DNA from: Aplidium turbinatum
Taxonomy: Eukaryota; Chordata; Ascidiacea; Aplousobranchia; Polyclinidae
DNA: 64,000 nucleotides
Reading direction: 5' to 3'
Assembly: GCA_918807975.1 (NCBI GenBank)
Contig: OU964926.1
Span: 25,923,996-25,987,995 of the forward strand
The position numbers and the translations under genes are program-made. Positions 32,217 to 43,624 of this stretch are shown here, piece after piece. Each line of letters starts with the position of its first letter. The stretch's first letter is position 1. The notes beneath the pieces were generated by a model. It searched no databases, had not been told where the DNA came from, and saw only the letters and a list, made by a program, of their open reading frames with translations.

Positions 32217-33893
32217 CTAAATGGCAACAATCGAATGATAATACAACTCGTAATCAGTTTTTCCAACAATGCTCCATTTTTTAATTTGTGGATCATAACA
32301 TTCAATTTCTTTAAGTTTACAATTCTTTTCATCAACTCCACCAACAACAAATATTTTTCCTTTCAACATACAAGCTGAGCATCCACCTCGATAAAAATTC
32401 ATCTCACTGACGTAAGTCCATTGATCAGTTGATGGATCATATTTTTCAACACTTTTTAGTGTAGTGTTCTCACCATCACCAGTTCGTCCACCAATAGCAT
32501 AAATATATTCATTGCAGCAGACAGCTGCCAACCATCGTCGTGGGGTTTGCATGGGACATACAACTTTCCATTTTTGTTCACCACTTTTTAAACATTCAAC
32601 AGATGACAAACACTCATTATAGTCGTGTCCACCAATTGTATACAAACGATCTGTATAAACGACAAGTGCATTTCCATGTATGCTCAGTTGCAATGGAGGT
32701 AAATTCTGCCATGAGTTAAATGTTGATACATAGCATTCCTCTGGAGTTTGGTCACCTACCACAACTAGGTTTCTATCAAACACAGTTGCTCCCATCTGTG
32801 CTCTTCCCTTTTTCATTGGCTTGACATCTTTCCACTTCAATGGCTTTTTACATAAATCCATTCGCCAAACTGATGATGTCCAAATGCGTTTATCATTGTC
32901 GTCTTCCTTCAGACCACCAACAAAATACAAACAACCACGCATTACAACAGCACAACCACAATATCGACCATCTGGTAAATCAGGGAAGATAAGTGGTGGT
33001 TCACCAGCATAATTATAAACTTCAGTTACTTTGGACAATGTTCTCATTCCACCTAAGCTCAGTATTCTTGTTCTCTTGTCAGGTTGCATCAAGGTTTTGA
33101 CAATTTTTGTATGTGCTTGAAACATCAACTGACATAACTCCAGGTTTTGCATCAACAACTTTTCTTTCAAAACAATTTCTTCAAAAAATGTTGGTGGAAG
33201 TTTGTGAAGATCTACAAGTTTCAAATACTCAGAAAACTCATTGGCACGATTTCCTTCATCATGTTTGGTCCATCCCAATATGGCAGTGAATACTGAAGCT
33301 TCATTGACAATGAATCGATCTTGTTTTGAAATGCAATTTCTCAGATCTTTTTCACTGAAATTTTTAAACTCAATTGTAGCTGATGCTGCATCAAAATTTC
33401 TAGCAATGATTTCAACACTTTGAGTTTTCAATGAATTGTTTTGAAAGTGTTCTGCTATACCAAGAACAATAAAACAGTTGTTTGGACTAAGAGCTTCATT
33501 CACAAAATCAAAGCAAAACTGCTTCACATCATCAATTTGTAAGTAATTGGATGCTGCAATCAAATCACAAACATTCCCGCTGTTGATATCAATGCTTCCA
33601 GTGTAAATAAATTCAATCAGACTTTTCATTGAATTTCCATCTACACAGTTGATTTCAATGGAACTCTGATATTTTTCTTTCATCTCAATTTTAAACATTG
33701 TTTCAAAGAAAGATGAAAAGCAGGACAAGACCATCCTGTTTGCAGGAAAACGATCATTCCCTGCACATATTTCAACATCATTAAACGATCCTGACTGTCT
33801 GTTCTGATTCGCATATTCCAACAAATTGGATTCATTTGTTCTCTTCCTGGATACTTGCTCTAGCTCAGTTCTACCAACAAGCGAAAGGGACAT
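32217..33893 (-). CDS. BTB-BACK-Kelch protein (KLHL type), intact
   Basis: Single-exon gene of 558 codons from ATG 33893 (MSLSLVGRTELEQVSRKR). BTB about 31-134, BACK 135-247, Kelch blades 272-553. The BTB has the GSIDINSGNVCDLIAASNYL variant, otherwise found only in the 28134-30138 pseudogene. The Cul3-contact M-K-E is present. The blade-2 loop is LKEDDNDKRIWTS. The fourth blade differs from sisters (YTIGGHDYNECLSSVECL, preceded by LQLSIHGNALVVYTD). Predicted role: substrate adaptor of a Cullin-3 ubiquitin ligase; substrate unknown. The acceptor motif upstream is altered (see 33920-34040), so expression or leader splicing may differ from the other copies. Confidence 0.93.
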   Translation of the reverse strand: MSLSLVGRTELEQVSRKRTNESNLLEYANQNRQSGSFNDVEICAGNDRFPANRMVLSCFSSFFETMFKIEMKEKYQSSIEINCVDGNSMKSLIEFIYTGSIDINSGNVCDLIAASNYLQIDDVKQFCFDFVNEALSPNNCFIVLGIAEHFQNNSLKTQSVEIIARNFDAASATIEFKNFSEKDLRNCISKQDRFIVNEASVFTAILGWTKHDEGNRANEFSEYLKLVDLHKLPPTFFEEIVLKEKLLMQNLELCQLMFQAHTKIVKTLMQPDKRTRILSLGGMRTLSKVTEVYNYAGEPPLIFPDLPDGRYCGCAVVMRGCLYFVGGLKEDDNDKRIWTSSVWRMDLCKKPLKWKDVKPMKKGRAQMGATVFDRNLVVVGDQTPEECYVSTFNSWQNLPPLQLSIHGNALVVYTDRLYTIGGHDYNECLSSVECLKSGEQKWKVVCPMQTPRRWLAAVCCNEYIYAIGGRTGDGENTTLKSVEKYDPSTDQWTYVSEMNFYRGGCSACMLKGKIFVVGGVDEKNCKLKEIECYDPQIKKWSIVGKTDYELYYHSIVAI

Positions 33894-33919
33894 GTTTATT
33901 AGTCAGTCACCTTTATCAA

Positions 33920-34040
33920 AAAACTTAAAACACTGATTGGCAATTAGAACCTAGTTGCAACATAAAATAGATTGATTGCCTATTGATAAAACAAAACACA
34001 AGAGCATTTAATCAGAACGCAAATGATTTGGAGTAGTATC
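33920..34040 (-). promoter_or_regulatory. KLHL upstream block, acceptor changed
   Basis: The block is conserved, but the usual ttgcag reads ttgcaactag here: the CAG is CAA at 33955-33957 and the nearest AG is the TAG four bases farther on (33951-33953). This is the only one of 14 blocks without the standard AG. Confidence 0.55.
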
Positions 34041-34059
34041 AATAAATTAAATAAACCAC

Positions 34060-34951
34060 ATTAGCTTGCAAACAATCTTCATTCGTACATAACTTGTTTT
34101 GGAAAAAGAAACTCTTGCTTCATCAACTTAATTGTTCATTCAACTTTAATTTAACAATTCTAAACCATATACAATAAATCATACAATATACATAAATATC
34201 ATAAAGTCTACAATATATCATACAATAAATCATAACTTTGGCGATACAGTTTTAGCTGACCCAATCAGGAGCACAAACTTGTGTAAGTGAAAGTTACACA
34301 TGCAAAAGCGTTTAGTAACTCACACATGCAGAGCCGTGTGAGCACCATTTTGCCCATTCCTAAAATCCACTTTGTGGACCCTTATGTTTAGTAATGGCTC
34401 TTAAAAATAGGACAAGAAACGTGAAGTTATTCGCATCTAAGCTTATAGGTGGTGGGTAAAAATGATGTTGCATGAACGGAAGAGCAATTTTTGTGTGGAA
34501 TGTCAAACAACATTTCCACGAGTCAGTTATTTGCTCATGCCAAACTTTTGAGTATCAAGGTGACGCTCTTCGCTCAGCCATGCAACCAAGCTGTGAACTA
34601 TTAAAACTATTGACCAAGAGATCCATTCAATCTGCATCATGATTTTGCATGTTCAAGTTCAAACAAGTTTATGGAACAAGGTTTTAGTGCAGAATATATA
34701 TAAAGTGTTTTACCAACAATGCAATTGAAACCTATTTTTATGCTTATTCAAGGTGTTGTAATACCTAAACGTACCATCGGAAAACATAAAAATAATTTTG
34801 CATTGATCGAAACTCTGACATGTAGCATTTCCAAGGGTCAAACTCGCAGTTCATTTTCCTCTATTCAAAAGTATAATTAAACCAGATAAGCAGATAAAAT
34901 CAAGCAACGACATGGCATTTTCAATATTAAACAAATGTTATTAAATTTACA
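34060..34951. repeat. Spacer block duplicated at 62521-63955
   Basis: From cttgcttcatcaacttaat onward the sequence matches 62550-63955 closely, except that the other copy carries a LINE (62674-63264). A shorter third piece is at about 53600-53690. No gene is seen in it. Confidence 0.8.
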
Positions 34952-35005
34952 TCTATACAATTGATTTCAATTGAACTTTGATACTTTTGTATCATCATCT
35001 TTTCT
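34952..35005 (-). pseudogene. KLHL BTB relic, about 50 bases
   Basis: acatctatacaattgatttc followed by aattgaactttgatac is a decayed version of the BTB segment IEINCVDG of intact copies. The window ends inside the equivalent relic of the paralogous block (63985-64000). Confidence 0.55.
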
Positions 35006-35775
35006 CTGTCTTTTACTAAGTGATTTATAAGCGTTAATTCAACAGAAATATCAAATCCGACGAATTAAATCATAACTTTGGGTGATGTATCTTCAACCAA
35101 CCCTATCAGGGGCGCAAAAATGTGTTTAGTGGCGTTTAGGTTAAATATTATCAATGCCATAATTCGTTGCAGAATGAGAAATACACGATGCATTTTACAA
35201 CCATCGGGTTTAAACGATCTGCGACAATTCATTGTCGCCGATTCGGAAATGTCTCATTCGGAGATCACCAATTCGGTGCAGGTATTCTTGAAAATTCTGT
35301 GACACCTTCCATTTATTGAGAAAGATTGTATATGGATCATTTAGGTAGGCGGTTTCCATGTTTAACTTCCAATTCATAATTTCATCACAAGTATTCGAAA
35401 GATACACAAACAAAATTCAAGTGTGATATCATTACAAAAAGTATGTTGGCTATGTGAAAAACATACAACATATTCTTATCACAAAGGATAAATTGAAGTC
35501 TAAATCCCAACAAGGAAGTGTAATATGTAGCCAAGTCGTGAACGCATACATATACATGAAATGAAACACAAAATGCAAAAGAATGAGCAAAACACGATAA
35601 AGGAGATAAGGCACATCACATGATAGTTTGAGTACACGAAAAAAACACATCAGGTTTGAGGCACAACCGGCAAACACCTGCTCATTGAGTGGACGATTGG
35701 ATGAGCATAGTGTCGTGGCGTTAGCATCGAATGCGGTAGAACATTTGGCAGTAGAATCGAATGCAGTAGAATGAG
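35006..35775. other. Spacer
   Basis: About 35064-35150 resembles the start of the 34230 block (aaatcataactttggg). About 35218-35284 has TTCGG-type motifs (cgccgattcgga, caccaattcggtg). The rest to 35775 has no recognised content. Confidence 0.45.
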
Positions 35776-37464
35776 CTAGATGGCAACAATCGAATGATTT
35801 AACAATCTGTCATCAGTTTTTCCAACAACGGTCCATTTATTGAACAATGGATCATAACACTCTATTTCTTTAACAGCCCAACCTTCTTCATCAACTCCAC
35901 CAACAACAAATATTCTTCCTTTCAACACACAAGCTGAACAAGCAACTCGATGAAAATTCATCTCACTGACGTAACTCCAAGCATCGATTGATGGATCATA
36001 TTTCTCAACACTTTTTAGAACAGTGTCATCACTTTCTCCAGCTTGTCCACCCATGGCATAAATAAAAGCATCACAGCAGACTGCTGCCAGCCATCGTCGT
36101 TGAGCATGCATTGGTCTAATTTCTTTCCACTTACTTTCACCATTTCTGAAGCATTCAACAGATGATAAAGATTCTTCATTGCCGTAACCACCAATTGCAT
36201 ACAAACCATCTCTGCAAGAAACGAGTGCATTTCCATTTCTGCTTCGTTGCAAAGGAGGTATGTCTTGCCATGTATTAGAAAATGATGAATAGCATTCTCC
36301 TGGTTCTTGGTCGCCAACCACAACAAGACTACAATCAAAAACACTGACAGCCATCTGAGACCTTTCTTTGCTCATAGACTTGACTTCTTCCCATTTCAAT
36401 TTCTGACTAGATAAACTCATCCGCCAAACTGAAGATGTTAGAATGTTGTTTTCATCCTCTTTGTCATCAACGTCATGCTTCTCTCCACCAATGTAATACA
36501 GACAGCCACGCAATGCAACAGCACAACCACTGTTACGACCATCTGGTAAATCAGGAAAGGTAAGTGGTGGTTCATCATTGCAATTATAAACTTCAGTTAT
36601 ATTGGACAACGTTCTGGTTCCACCTAAGCTTAATATTCTGGTGTTTGTGTCTGATTGCAATAAATCATCAATTACTTTGTTTTGTGCTTGAACACACATT
36701 TTACAAAGCTCAAGATTTTGCATTACTAAATTTTCAGTACAAACAAAATGTTTAAGAAATTTTGGTGAAAGTTTGTAAAAATCTACAAGTTTTAAAAGCT
36801 CAGGAAACTCACTGGCACGATTTCCTTCATCATGTTTGATCCATCCCAATATGGCAGTGAAAACTGAAGCTTCATTAACAATAGATCGATCTAGTTTTGA
36901 TGTGCAATTTCTCAAATCTTTTTCAGCAAAATTTTTGAACTCAATTGTAGTTGATGCTACATCAAAATTTCTAGCAATGATTTCAACACTTTGAGTTTTC
37001 AATGAATTGTTTTGGAAGTGTTCTGCTATACCAAGAACAATAAAACAGTTGTTTGGACTAAGAGCTTCACTGACAAAATCAAAGCAAAACTGCTTCACAT
37101 CATCAATTTGCAAGTAATTGGATGCTGCAATCAAATCACAAACATTCTCTTTGTTGATATCAATGACCCCAGTGTAAATAAATTCAATCAGACTTTTCAT
37201 TGAATTTCCATCTACACAGTTGATTTCAATGGAACTCTGATATTTTTCTTTCATCTCAATTTTGAACATTTTTTCAAAGAAAGATGAAAAGCAAGACAAG
37301 ACCATCCTGTTTGCAGGAAAACGATCATTCCCTGCACATATTTCAACATCATTAAATGATCCTGAATGTCTGTTCTGATTCGCATATTCCAGCAAATTGA
37401 ATACATTTGTTCTCTTCCTGGATACTTGCTCCAGTTCAGTTCTACCAACAAGCGAAAAGAACAT
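35776..37464 (-). CDS. BTB-BACK-Kelch protein (KLHL type), intact
   Basis: Single-exon gene of 562 codons from ATG 37464 (MFFSLVGRTELEQVSRKR). BTB about 31-134, BACK 135-247, Kelch blades 272-557. It is the only open member of the subtype with VDFYKLSPKFLKHFVCTENL and QAQNKVIDDLLQSD; the near-intact copy at 12190-13872 is the other. The blade-2 loop is the longest here (EKHDVDDKEDENNILTS, 17 residues, acidic). Blade 5 carries YAMGGQAGE and the substitution HAQRRWLAAV for the usual QTPRRWLAAV, also shared in part with 12190. Predicted role: Cullin-3 substrate adaptor; substrate unknown. I see no break. Confidence 0.93.
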   Translation of the reverse strand: MFFSLVGRTELEQVSRKRTNVFNLLEYANQNRHSGSFNDVEICAGNDRFPANRMVLSCFSSFFEKMFKIEMKEKYQSSIEINCVDGNSMKSLIEFIYTGVIDINKENVCDLIAASNYLQIDDVKQFCFDFVSEALSPNNCFIVLGIAEHFQNNSLKTQSVEIIARNFDVASTTIEFKNFAEKDLRNCTSKLDRSIVNEASVFTAILGWIKHDEGNRASEFPELLKLVDFYKLSPKFLKHFVCTENLVMQNLELCKMCVQAQNKVIDDLLQSDTNTRILSLGGTRTLSNITEVYNCNDEPPLTFPDLPDGRNSGCAVALRGCLYYIGGEKHDVDDKEDENNILTSSVWRMSLSSQKLKWEEVKSMSKERSQMAVSVFDCSLVVVGDQEPGECYSSFSNTWQDIPPLQRSRNGNALVSCRDGLYAIGGYGNEESLSSVECFRNGESKWKEIRPMHAQRRWLAAVCCDAFIYAMGGQAGESDDTVLKSVEKYDPSIDAWSYVSEMNFHRVACSACVLKGRIFVVGGVDEEGWAVKEIECYDPLFNKWTVVGKTDDRLLNHSIVAI

Positions 37465-37494
37465 ATTGTTTACAGATGAATCACTTTCAGCAAA

Positions 37495-37610
37495 AATTTA
37501 AAATACTAAATGAAAACTACAAACTAGCTGCAACATATAAGTATTTAGATAATTACAAAACTCAACATGTAAGCATTTAATCATGATGCAGATAATTGCA
37601 AGTACCAAAA
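37495..37610 (-). promoter_or_regulatory. KLHL upstream block with acceptor-like site
   Basis: Standard block; acceptor reads atatgttgcag with the exon side beginning at 37527. Confidence 0.62.
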
Positions 37611-37745
37611 ACATTGCAAAAAAGCAACAAAATAAAAAAAGGAAAAAATAACACCATTTCAACTTTATTTTCCTCAAAATACATGTAAGACTCTTTCAAA
37701 ATAGCAATTTGGTTGGTGTACAAGTACGCAGAGCTTGCTCTAGCT

Positions 37746-39591
37746 CAGTGGTTCCCAACACATGGGTCGTGACCCAAAGTTGGGTCGCCTGATTACTTTT
37801 TTGAGTCGCTTGGTTTTCATGCATATTGTATCTTGGGCAAAAAAATAACATTAAAAAAATTTAAAACGTGAAGAGATCGATCACAAAACTGGAAAATGTA
37901 AACACAAGTCTAGGAGCGTTTCTTGTCGAGACGTTGGAAAGCTTTGTAGCATGTTCGTAGTGCAAGAACTTTTAACAGTTTTCGTTTATATTTTTGTTAT
38001 AACTATTGTTATTAAATGCAAAACCTGGGATGATTTATTTACGAAGTATTCCATTCCTTGGGATAAATGTGCTGGCATACTGCACGCTGGTGCAGCAGCT
38101 TGTATTGGAATCAAGTCTGGTGTGGTGAAGCGCATTAAAGACTAAGCTCCAAGTGCTGTATGGACTCATTGCGTTCTCCACAGAGAAGCCCTTGCTCCAA
38201 AAAAGCTGTCTCAAGAGCAGCACGAAGTGTTGAATGATGTTGTAAAGTGTTTAAACTTCATCAAAGCAAGGCCACTAAATCGGCGTTTGTTTTCGTCGTT
38301 GTGCACTGTTATGGATTCTGATTATCAAGCATTGCTGCTGCACAATGAAGTGCGATGGTTGTCATGAGGTCGTGTCCTGAAGCAAGTTTGTGATTTGCGG
38401 GAGGAGATTGCTATCTTCCTGAGGCAACAGATTTGTGTGGGATTAGCCGAGACGTTTTTGCAAGAAGATTTCAACGCAAAAGTTGCTTACCTTGCCGATA
38501 TATTGGACTATCTGAGTTCTCTAAATTGATCTATGCAAGGCAATGGTTTTAAGGTGATTGATCACGCCACAAAGGTTTCTGCTTACCACAAAAAAACTCT
38601 TACGCTGGAAAAGTTATGTCACCAGAGATGAGTAGTTGAGTACGATATGTTTCCTCAGCTAACGGAATAGCCTATATTTGTGGCAGAGAAGTTGATATAA
38701 AGCAAACCATAATTGGACACCTGGAACAGCTTGCCAAAAAGTTTGTGCACTACTATGGAAAATCTCTAACACCTAATAGCCAAAATGATTAGATATTTGA
38801 TCCATTTGCTGAAAAAGATCTGCCTCAACTTCCCACCATGTTGCAGAACAGTTTATGGACATAATGACAGAAGCAACAAATCGTATTTCTTTTGTCGTGT
38901 TTTTTGGCGATAGGAAAATCTCCACAAATCTGTCTAACTTTTGCTGAAGACAATTTAGCTCGGTTTAGCACTTTGTATTACAGAATGTCAGTAGGCTATT
39001 CCTAAAAGCCAAACTGTTGATCTTCGAAAAGACCACGTTTGTGAAGAGGGAGTGTTTTATAACAATTATTTAAATACGTAACAATGAATAAACAATGGAC
39101 AATTTGCGATAAAAGTTACTGCTAATCCGTGGGCATTGTGACATATTTCCTGCATTTATGGGTTAATATGGTTTAATTGCGTCGCAGTTCTTGATTTACA
39201 ATGCTTCCACGAGGATTTTGATAAAAATTACTTTCAAGAAACACAAAAAGTTTGCCAAAAGCTATAATTTGACAAATTTTGACTTTATTGTCAATTTTGA
39301 CCTATAAACATTTTAGAAACAGTCTCCAAGGCGCTGAAAACAACTTTATTCTTTGATTCGTGGATAGACGAGGTCCTTAAAACATTTTGACTTTATTGAC
39401 TTTTGTGGCCCTACCGATTTGATAAACATATTATTTTCGGAAAAATTTATTGCTTTTGTAGTGCTGTTAGTTTGCAACGCAATCCTGTATGGCTTTTAAA
39501 ATATTATGACAATTTGCTTGGGTCGCAAGATTTTACCCAACTGAACTTTTTTCTAAAATGGGTTGCCTTAAAAACGTGTTGGGAACCACTG
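37746..39591 (+). mobile_element. hAT transposon with degenerate transposase
   Basis: Ends are cagtggttcccaaca and its exact complement tgttgggaaccactg. Flanks are ctctagct (37738-37745) and ctctagtt (39592-39599), a target duplication with one change. The plus strand from about 38040 to 38630 reads WDKCAGILHAGAAACIGIKS, VWTHCVLHREALAPKKLSQE, LLLHNEVRWLS and VCDLREEIAIFLR, landmarks of a ZBED5/SCAND3-type hAT transposase. Several stops and frame changes break it. It is 1.85 kb and looks old. Confidence 0.92.
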
Positions 39592-40064
39592 CTCTAGTTT
39601 ATCTCTGTGAAGAAGTGAAAGAAACTTGTTTGACCTGGAAAATGTTTAAAATCACGAAGTACGGTAGTGTGATAATACCTTCATACGACAAACGACAATA
39701 CAAATACATCTGATGTCTTCAAGATTGCAAGTGAGAATTGCATTCAAGTTTCAAACCATCTTAACACAATATTAATTCGTTTGCAAGCTGGAAATGTAAC
39801 TTTAATGTTCAAAACAATTCCATGATGGAGAATGAAAATAATACTTTGAAACTGACAAGTTGTGATGTAATGCAAGCCAATAAGTTAACTGGGTTTTACC
39901 AAAACGAAATACATGGAACAATGCATCACGCGTACTAATATGGGATATAGATATAAGAATCCCCTTGCTTTTGCGTTTACCACTACCACAATGCAAACAT
40001 TACAATAAAACAACCACAATCTCGATCACTTGGAAATAGCTTCCTTGGAAATTAAGGAAGCTAT
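39592..40064. other. Spacer
   Basis: Nothing is recognised except about 39995-40040, where acaaccacaatctcgatcac resembles the KLHL blade-1/2 segment (GRDCGCAVV on the minus strand), probably a small relic. Confidence 0.4.
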
Positions 40065-40340
40065 GTCTATTCTATCTGTATACTGAAAAGATCTTCAGAC
40101 AGATTGATGGAATGAAGGGTATCAGCAGCAGCAAGGGATATGCAGACGATACTGTTTTGTTGGCGGAATCAGCAGAAGCTCTTCAAACAATACCGAAAAA
40201 GTGAACAATACTGGAAAGGAATATAACACGAAAATGAGAAACAAGACAAAAACGATGATTATTACAAGAAAAATGTACCAAGTTCAAATATTACTATTGA
40301 CAGAGTGCAGGTCGAGCAAGTTACGTTACAATACAATGCA
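40065..40340 (+). mobile_element. LINE reverse-transcriptase fragment (YADD)
   Basis: The plus strand reads EKIFRQIDGMKGISSS and then YADDTVLLAESAEALQT, the catalytic box of a non-LTR reverse transcriptase, followed in another frame by NNTGKEYNTKM and KTKTMIITRK, which matches the usual ..KKTKTMVITRK. strand after the active site. It is short, frame-shifted and without ends. Confidence 0.75.
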
Positions 40341-40374
40341 GAAACATGGGCACAATCATCACAATTGGTTAAAC

Positions 40375-40612
40375 CAGTGTTTCTCAACCTTGTTTGGCCC
40401 AACGCCCCCTTCATGAACTGGCAAAATTTTACCGCCCCCCAACAAAAACGATTAATTATGAAAAGCAAATATAAAACAATAAATACTATTAATACTACAA
40501 AAAGTGCTCAATGCCAAGCAAAAAGCCAAGCAGAGCGAATTACATCAAATATAGGCTACGGTAGTTACCAGTCTCTAAAACCATTACAGCCTGTTTCACC
40601 CTAAAAGGGGGA
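40375..40612 (+). mobile_element. hAT left-end relic
   Basis: cagtgtttctcaacc at 40375-40389 is a classical hAT terminal repeat, followed by a gcccaacgcccccttc stretch seen in such elements. No complementary right end was found; the TTCGG-type element follows at 40622. Confidence 0.55.
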
Positions 40613-40621
40613 TCATCAGAA

Positions 40622-40881
40622 CCGAATGGCCCGTTTCGGTGAATCCGATTTGGTGAGTTCCCTATTCGGTGAGAGCCTTTTTCGGATAGTTCCCTATTCG
40701 GTGATTTTTTGGAATTTTTTTTTTAGCCTAATTATCATTGCCGTTTTAGGGTTAGGGGTTAGGGTCTTACTTCAACGTTTAAAATTTTTTTTTTAAAATC
40801 ACCGAATAGGGAACTCTCCGAAAAAGGCTCTCACCAAATAGGGAACTCACCAAATCGGACTCACCGAATAGTAGCAGACCC
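40622..40881. mobile_element. Palindromic MITE with repeated TTCGGTGA motifs
   Basis: The two halves are inverted copies. The left half carries gtttcggtgaatccgatttg, then gttccctattcggtgagagc and gttccctattcggtgatttt; the right half carries their complements in reverse order. The outer 13 bases match poorly. tcatcagaa occurs directly outside both ends (40613-40621 and 40882-40890), a 9-bp target duplication. The centre holds a telomere-like gttaggggttagggt. There is no coding capacity. Relics with the same motifs are at 6285, 14145, 23006, 35218 and 58840-59065. Confidence 0.8.
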
Positions 40882-40927
40882 TCATCAGAAGGTCCTTATT
40901 CTAATAGAAATATAATTGTGGGTATAA

Positions 40928-41875
40928 ACAACAAATATTCTTCCTTTCAACACACAAGCTGAGCAAGCAGATCGATGAAAGTTCATCTCACTAACATAAC
41001 TAACTCCATTGGTCAGTTGATGGATCATATTTTTCAACGCTGTTTAGTGCAGCATTACCACTTTCACCAGATTTTCCACCAATTGCATAAACCCATCACA
41101 ACAGACAGCTGCCAACTACCGTCGTGGAGTTTGCATGGAACTTACATATTTCGATTTTCCTTGACTACTTTGTGAACATTCAACAGATAAGTATTCACCA
41201 TTACCATGCCCACCAATGACGTACAAGCGATCGCTGTAAGCCACAAGTGCATTTCTACTTCTCTTTTTTTGGAATGCAAATACGTCTTGCCATAAGTTGG
41301 AGACCGGTGAATAACGTTCTCCAGGTTGTTTGCTACCGATAACAACTACATTTCCATCAAATACAGTAGCGCCCATTACAGACCTCTTAATGCTGATTGA
41401 TTTCATTTCTTCCCATTTCAATTCTTGTTTAGATAAATCCATTCGCCAAACTGAAGAAATTATCTTTATTTTCTAAAGTATTTCCACCAATATAATATAG
41501 CTGGACATGCATTACAACAGCACAACCAGATCGGCGGCCATCTGGAAAATCAAGGAAGGCAAGTGGTGGTTCACCATTACAATTATAAACTTCAATTAGG
41601 CTACTTTAGACAAAGTCTGAGATACCTAATCTCAATATTCTGGTGTTCTTGTCTGTTTGCATCAAGTTCTTGACATTTTTTTTGTGCTCGAAACAACAAC
41701 AAACACAATTCATGATTTCGTGTCACTAAGATCTCTTTCAAAACAACTTCTTCAAAAAATGGTGGTGGAAGTTTGTGAAGATCTACAAGTTTTAAAAGCT
41801 CAGGTAACTCACTGGCACAATTTCCTTCATCATGCTCGATCCAATGATCCATCCCAATATGGCAGTGAATAAATT
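40928..41875 (-). pseudogene. KLHL pseudogene, truncated at both ends
   Basis: The minus strand covers the last part of BACK (GWIEHDEG-like, LLKLVDLHKLPPPFFEEVV) through five blades, ending inside blade 6. Open pieces are 41601-41852 and 41116-41442 (DLSKQELKWEEMKSISIKR, RLYVIGGHGNGEYL). Breaks lie near 41090-41110, 41170, 41460 and 41600-41640. The N-terminal border (after gcagtgaat, 41870) abuts an AT-rich segment with ataagatatca repeats in front of the piggyBac end. No upstream block is present. Confidence 0.85.
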
Positions 41876-42281
41876 ATAAGATATCATATTAACATATCAT
41901 TTTATTATATCTTTATCTTATAAGATATCAATTAAATAAGGTATCACCCACTACACACAAGTAAATTAACCCATTTGTGCCGAAAGTGAATATACTTAAA
42001 ACAATTTTTTGAAAATTTAAATATTGCATAATCATGACCTAAAAAACATTTCACAATTAATTTTTTCTTAATTAAATTAGTACCGATCGAGAAAAAGACC
42101 GTCCTACATATAGCAAATCCGCTATCAAGTTTCGCAAGTTTCTTGTGCGTAATGCGTAGGCCTAATCGTTATCGCTCAAAGTGATAAATGGGAAATGTCT
42201 TGTCATCGAGCATTTTATTGAAATGAAAGTTTACAAAATACGAAGAAGAAAAGTAGCAAAGCAACAGATCACTGAAACAAG

Positions 42282-43050
42282 TCATTGGGAAATATGATAT
42301 TGCTTGAAGCATTTGACATGCAGACCGACATCACATCTTTCGCATCTTGTAGTAGTTATTGCATGGCAATAGGCGCATCGAGTTTGTTTGTCCTGGGCTA
42401 GCACCCAATGCTCATAGCCTAGGCATGGTAACGTACCTCGGATAAACCTTTTGTGGTCTGCCTCGCTTTCCTTGTTGAGGTGGCTTTCGATGTTGTGACA
42501 AGTATATTCTGGCAATATAGCCTATCTTCGAAAAGAAAGCAAATCCATTGAATTGCCTCTATTGCAAATTTCTTGCAGTTGCCATGCATTGCTGACAGAA
42601 ATATCGAGCATGTATGAAATCAAGCACAAATAACATTTTTTTACCTCTCATTGCGATGCGATAGTTCGAAATGTCCTGGTCCATTCTATCAACGTTCGCT
42701 CCCCATTATGTTCGTTATAGAGCTTGATCAATCAAGGTTGTTCAATTTGCACACGCTTCTTTTCAGAGGATGAATATCGAGAGGCTTTAGAAGTTGGGTA
42801 AACTCCAACCGTATTCGAGCATAAATTTACCACACTGTTGTCATACCATTTGCAAACCAGCACGCCGTTGTCGGTATCGGTTCTAAAATCGAACTTGTCT
42901 CTTCCTTGTTTTTTCAGAGCATCTTTAGCGATCATCAGACATTTTTTGGTGCTGTTTTCACAAATTGTAGCTGTTGCTTTCACTAATTTTATCTTACAGC
43001 GTCGTAGCCAATTTCACACTACTGAAAAATTTGTAACATAAGTGGAAAAA
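42282..43050 (-). pseudogene. piggyBac transposase C-terminal relic
   Basis: On the minus strand from about 43030: KATATICENSTKKCLMIAK, then FDFRTDTDNGVLVCKWYDNS and VNLCSNTVGVYP, the piggyBac block before the last catalytic aspartate. After a stop and frame change comes NVDRMDQDISNYRIAMRGKK, the GGVDxxDQxxxxYxxxxK motif of the family. The final piece (42282-42515) carries the cysteine-rich tail CAYCHAITTTRCERCDVGLH then VKCFKQYH. The family call is firm from these landmarks. About three breaks are visible. The N-terminus and the first catalytic aspartates are absent. Confidence 0.85.
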
Positions 43051-43624
43051 ATTTCTGCCGCAGCTGGCGAGGACATCAGCAAAATGGTTGACAAAGTTTC
43101 CTCTCCAAGGCCTAAACTACTTCGTACTTACCAGACCCTTACTTACTTCGCTTACATCACGATGCGCATGTAAAAACGCCAAGAGAAAAGTAAAAATTTA
43201 TCAAAAAATTTCAGTAAATTACGATAAATATGTTATTGTTCTAAAAACAAACACAACTACTTTGTTATGGGCATATTTTAAAATTGTGTAACAGGGGAAG
43301 AAAAAATAAAATTGTAACGCAGTTAAGTCTGAGTAGGTTCAAATGTTAGGGTAATGTCTCTACAGCAAATACTTAACCTCACTTTGTTTTTATCATAACA
43401 GACAAACTTTTTCTTAATTTCTGAAATCTCCACCTGCTTACAAGCAAATTTTCATTAAAAATTCACTTAGAATGGTACAGGGTGTAAATGACTTTTGTTT
43501 TATTCTATTCTTCTAATTTCAATATATCTGGAGAAGTCATATATATATGACACATTATAAAAAAAATTAGCTCTGTGTTTGATACTTTTTAGAAAATAGA
43601 TATGCAAATTTGGTAAGCCACACA

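Noticed and set aside
40745-40767. Telomeric sequence
   Set aside because: Only a few irregular TTAGGG-like units occur, in the centre of a palindromic MITE. This is not a telomere or an interstitial telomere array.
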